From the NCBI RefSeq assembly GCF_007971025.1, contig NZ_CP042436.1, forward strand, positions 4,898,001-4,962,000: a stretch of DNA of 64,000 nt, given 5' to 3'. Below are positions 63,093-64,000 of this stretch, piece by piece. This stretch comes from Mucilaginibacter ginsenosidivorans (GTDB taxonomy: Bacteria; Bacteroidota; Bacteroidia; Sphingobacteriales; Sphingobacteriaceae). The position numbers were made by a program, and so were the translations under genes. The notes under the pieces were generated by a model. The model saw only the letters and a program-made list of their open reading frames with translations, searched no databases and was not told the DNA's origin. Position 1 is the stretch's first letter; every line of letters begins with the position of its first letter.

Positions 63093-64000
63093 TTATTTAT
63101 CTGCTTAAAAAACCTAAGCGGCTTATTATTAAATGCGACTACGTATACCCTGCCGCTTGCTATTTTTACAGGTTTAATATCCCGCACCTCGCCCCTCAAC
63201 AGGAAACCAGAAGAAACCGGCGACAGGCCTGCGAAACTTTTGTTCTTGTCCAAAAGCATCACGTCGCCATAGTCGGCATCATACCTGCCCTCGTAAGGCA
63301 CTACCCCCCCAAAGTTGCCACCTGCCAGTAACCCTTTTTTATTCCCTGTTAACGATGCAAAACCAAACAGCGGTGAACATTGTGCCGATGCAGGGAACGC
63401 TTTGAAGGCAAAATTACCGTTCCCTTTGTTATAGAAAACACCTGATTCAAATGAATTAACCATTAACGGTTTAACCCCTTTCAGCGAGTCGCCAAAAACC
63501 TCGCCGACGGTCTTACCGGCAAAGTCATGGTAGTAAAGAAATTTCTTTTTGATAATAGGCACCTGCTTTTCAATATCGCCCTTGCCCAGGAAGGTGTATT
63601 CCTGCTGTCCTATGCTGTAGGTCATTAACGGATCGATGGTGCCGTTCTTATCAATATCCGCCAGGTATAGTTTGATGGGGTCGGGAGCGGTTGGCTTAAG
63701 TTTAGAGTTCATACCGTAGTTGCCGGCGATGATGTCGATTTTCCCGTCCCCATCAATGTCGGCAAGCTGTACTTTTTGCCACCAGCCCGATAAATTATCC
63801 ATCCCGGCATTATGCTGTAAAACAAAATGACCGTTTTTATTCATAAACACTTTCACCGGCATCCACTCGCCGGCTACCACCAGGTCAGGCCAGCCATCAT
63901 TGTCCAGGTCGGCAAAAGCGGCCGAGCGTATCATGCCTGCTTGTTTAAGCTCTTCTGGTATTTCCACCGGTTTAAAATGCCCGGTTTTATCATTCATCAG
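63089..64000 (-). CDS. VCBS/FG-GAP repeat protein, 5' end beyond window
   Basis: C-terminal part of a larger protein; the frame is open from the right edge to the stop at 63089. Its repeats ADLDNDGWPDLVVAGEWMPVKV, ADIDGDGKIDIIAGNYGMNSKL and ADIDKNGTIDPLMTYSI are calcium-binding FG-GAP/VCBS units of the ASPIC/UnbV-type surface proteins common in Bacteroidota. The stop overlaps the GH65 start by 4 bp (ATGA), so translation is coupled. Role likely extracellular ligand binding in a sugar-uptake operon. Confidence 0.8.
   Translation of the reverse strand: MMNDKTGHFKPVEIPEELKQAGMIRSAAFADLDNDGWPDLVVAGEWMPVKVFMNKNGHFVLQHNAGMDNLSGWWQKVQLADIDGDGKIDIIAGNYGMNSKLKPTAPDPIKLYLADIDKNGTIDPLMTYSIGQQEYTFLGKGDIEKQVPIIKKKFLYYHDFAGKTVGEVFGDSLKGVKPLMVNSFESGVFYNKGNGNFAFKAFPASAQCSPLFGFASLTGNKKGLLAGGNFGGVVPYEGRYDADYGDVMLLDKNKSFAGLSPVSSGFLLRGEVRDIKPVKIASGRVYVVAFNNKPLRFFKQINN

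Noticed and set aside
1-64000. CRISPR array, prophage or insertion sequence
   Set aside because: No regularly spaced direct repeats, integrase, transposase or phage structural genes were seen in the window.

Overview
The window is chromosomal DNA of a member of the Bacteroidota, most likely family Sphingobacteriaceae and close to Mucilaginibacter or Pedobacter. The evidence is a SusC/SusD pair with an STN-bearing receptor, FecR and an ECF sigma factor; an rpsF-rpsR-rplI operon without ssb; promoter boxes of the Bacteroidota type TAnnTTTG; many secreted glycoside hydrolases; and lipoproteins ending their signal in SCKK. No plasmid, phage, insertion-sequence or CRISPR signature was seen. The genus is an inference from protein style only.

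Layout. 1-8.0 kb: the 5' part of isocitrate dehydrogenase (its 3' end is outside the window), an outer-membrane barrel, an S10 peptidase, small conserved proteins and the transglycosylase mtgA. 8.0-9.4 kb: ribosomal operon S6-S18-L9. 9.7-16 kb: an acidic small protein, a DUF5916 outer-membrane gene broken by a -1 frameshift at an A AAA AAC heptamer, a LytS/LytTR two-component pair, and dnaX with an in-frame A10 tract at which slippage would give a short gamma-like product. 16-20 kb: a two-gene Fe-S oxidoreductase operon, tRNA-Phe(GAA) and a PhnA-like zinc-ribbon protein. 20-27.3 kb: SusD, SusC and FecR on the minus strand, divergent from their sigma factor, which has no canonical start codon.

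27.3-35.6 kb is the most unusual segment: eight tightly packed minus-strand genes (cytochrome-linked sugar dehydrogenase, SMP-30-type lactonase, cytochrome c, RidA, SelA-like PLP enzyme, amidohydrolase, RraA-type aldolase, BASS-type carrier). The first seven carry an export signal or membrane anchor. Together they read as a periplasmic oxidative route for an N-acyl amino sugar or its acid, ending in retro-aldol cleavage and uptake of a 2-keto acid. This is a hypothesis from gene content.

36-47 kb holds small regulatory units: TetR-SDR-MDR with three copies of one operator; aspartate kinase; a decayed C-N hydrolase fragment; an ArsR-SRPBCC operon with two tandem perfect-dyad operators; a TetX-like flavin monooxygenase; and a short TetR, a 40-residue metallothionein-like peptide with eight cysteines and an AraC regulator with an HMA-like N-terminus. 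47-64 kb holds an AsmA protein, a zinc alcohol dehydrogenase, an atypical pyruvate kinase-like protein, an alkaline-phosphatase-superfamily enzyme, a polysaccharide deacetylase, and a carbohydrate region on the minus strand (VCBS-repeat protein, GH65, vanadium-haloperoxidase-like lipoprotein, GH130, GH144-like), with the VCBS, GH65 and haloperoxidase genes overlapping by 4 bp.
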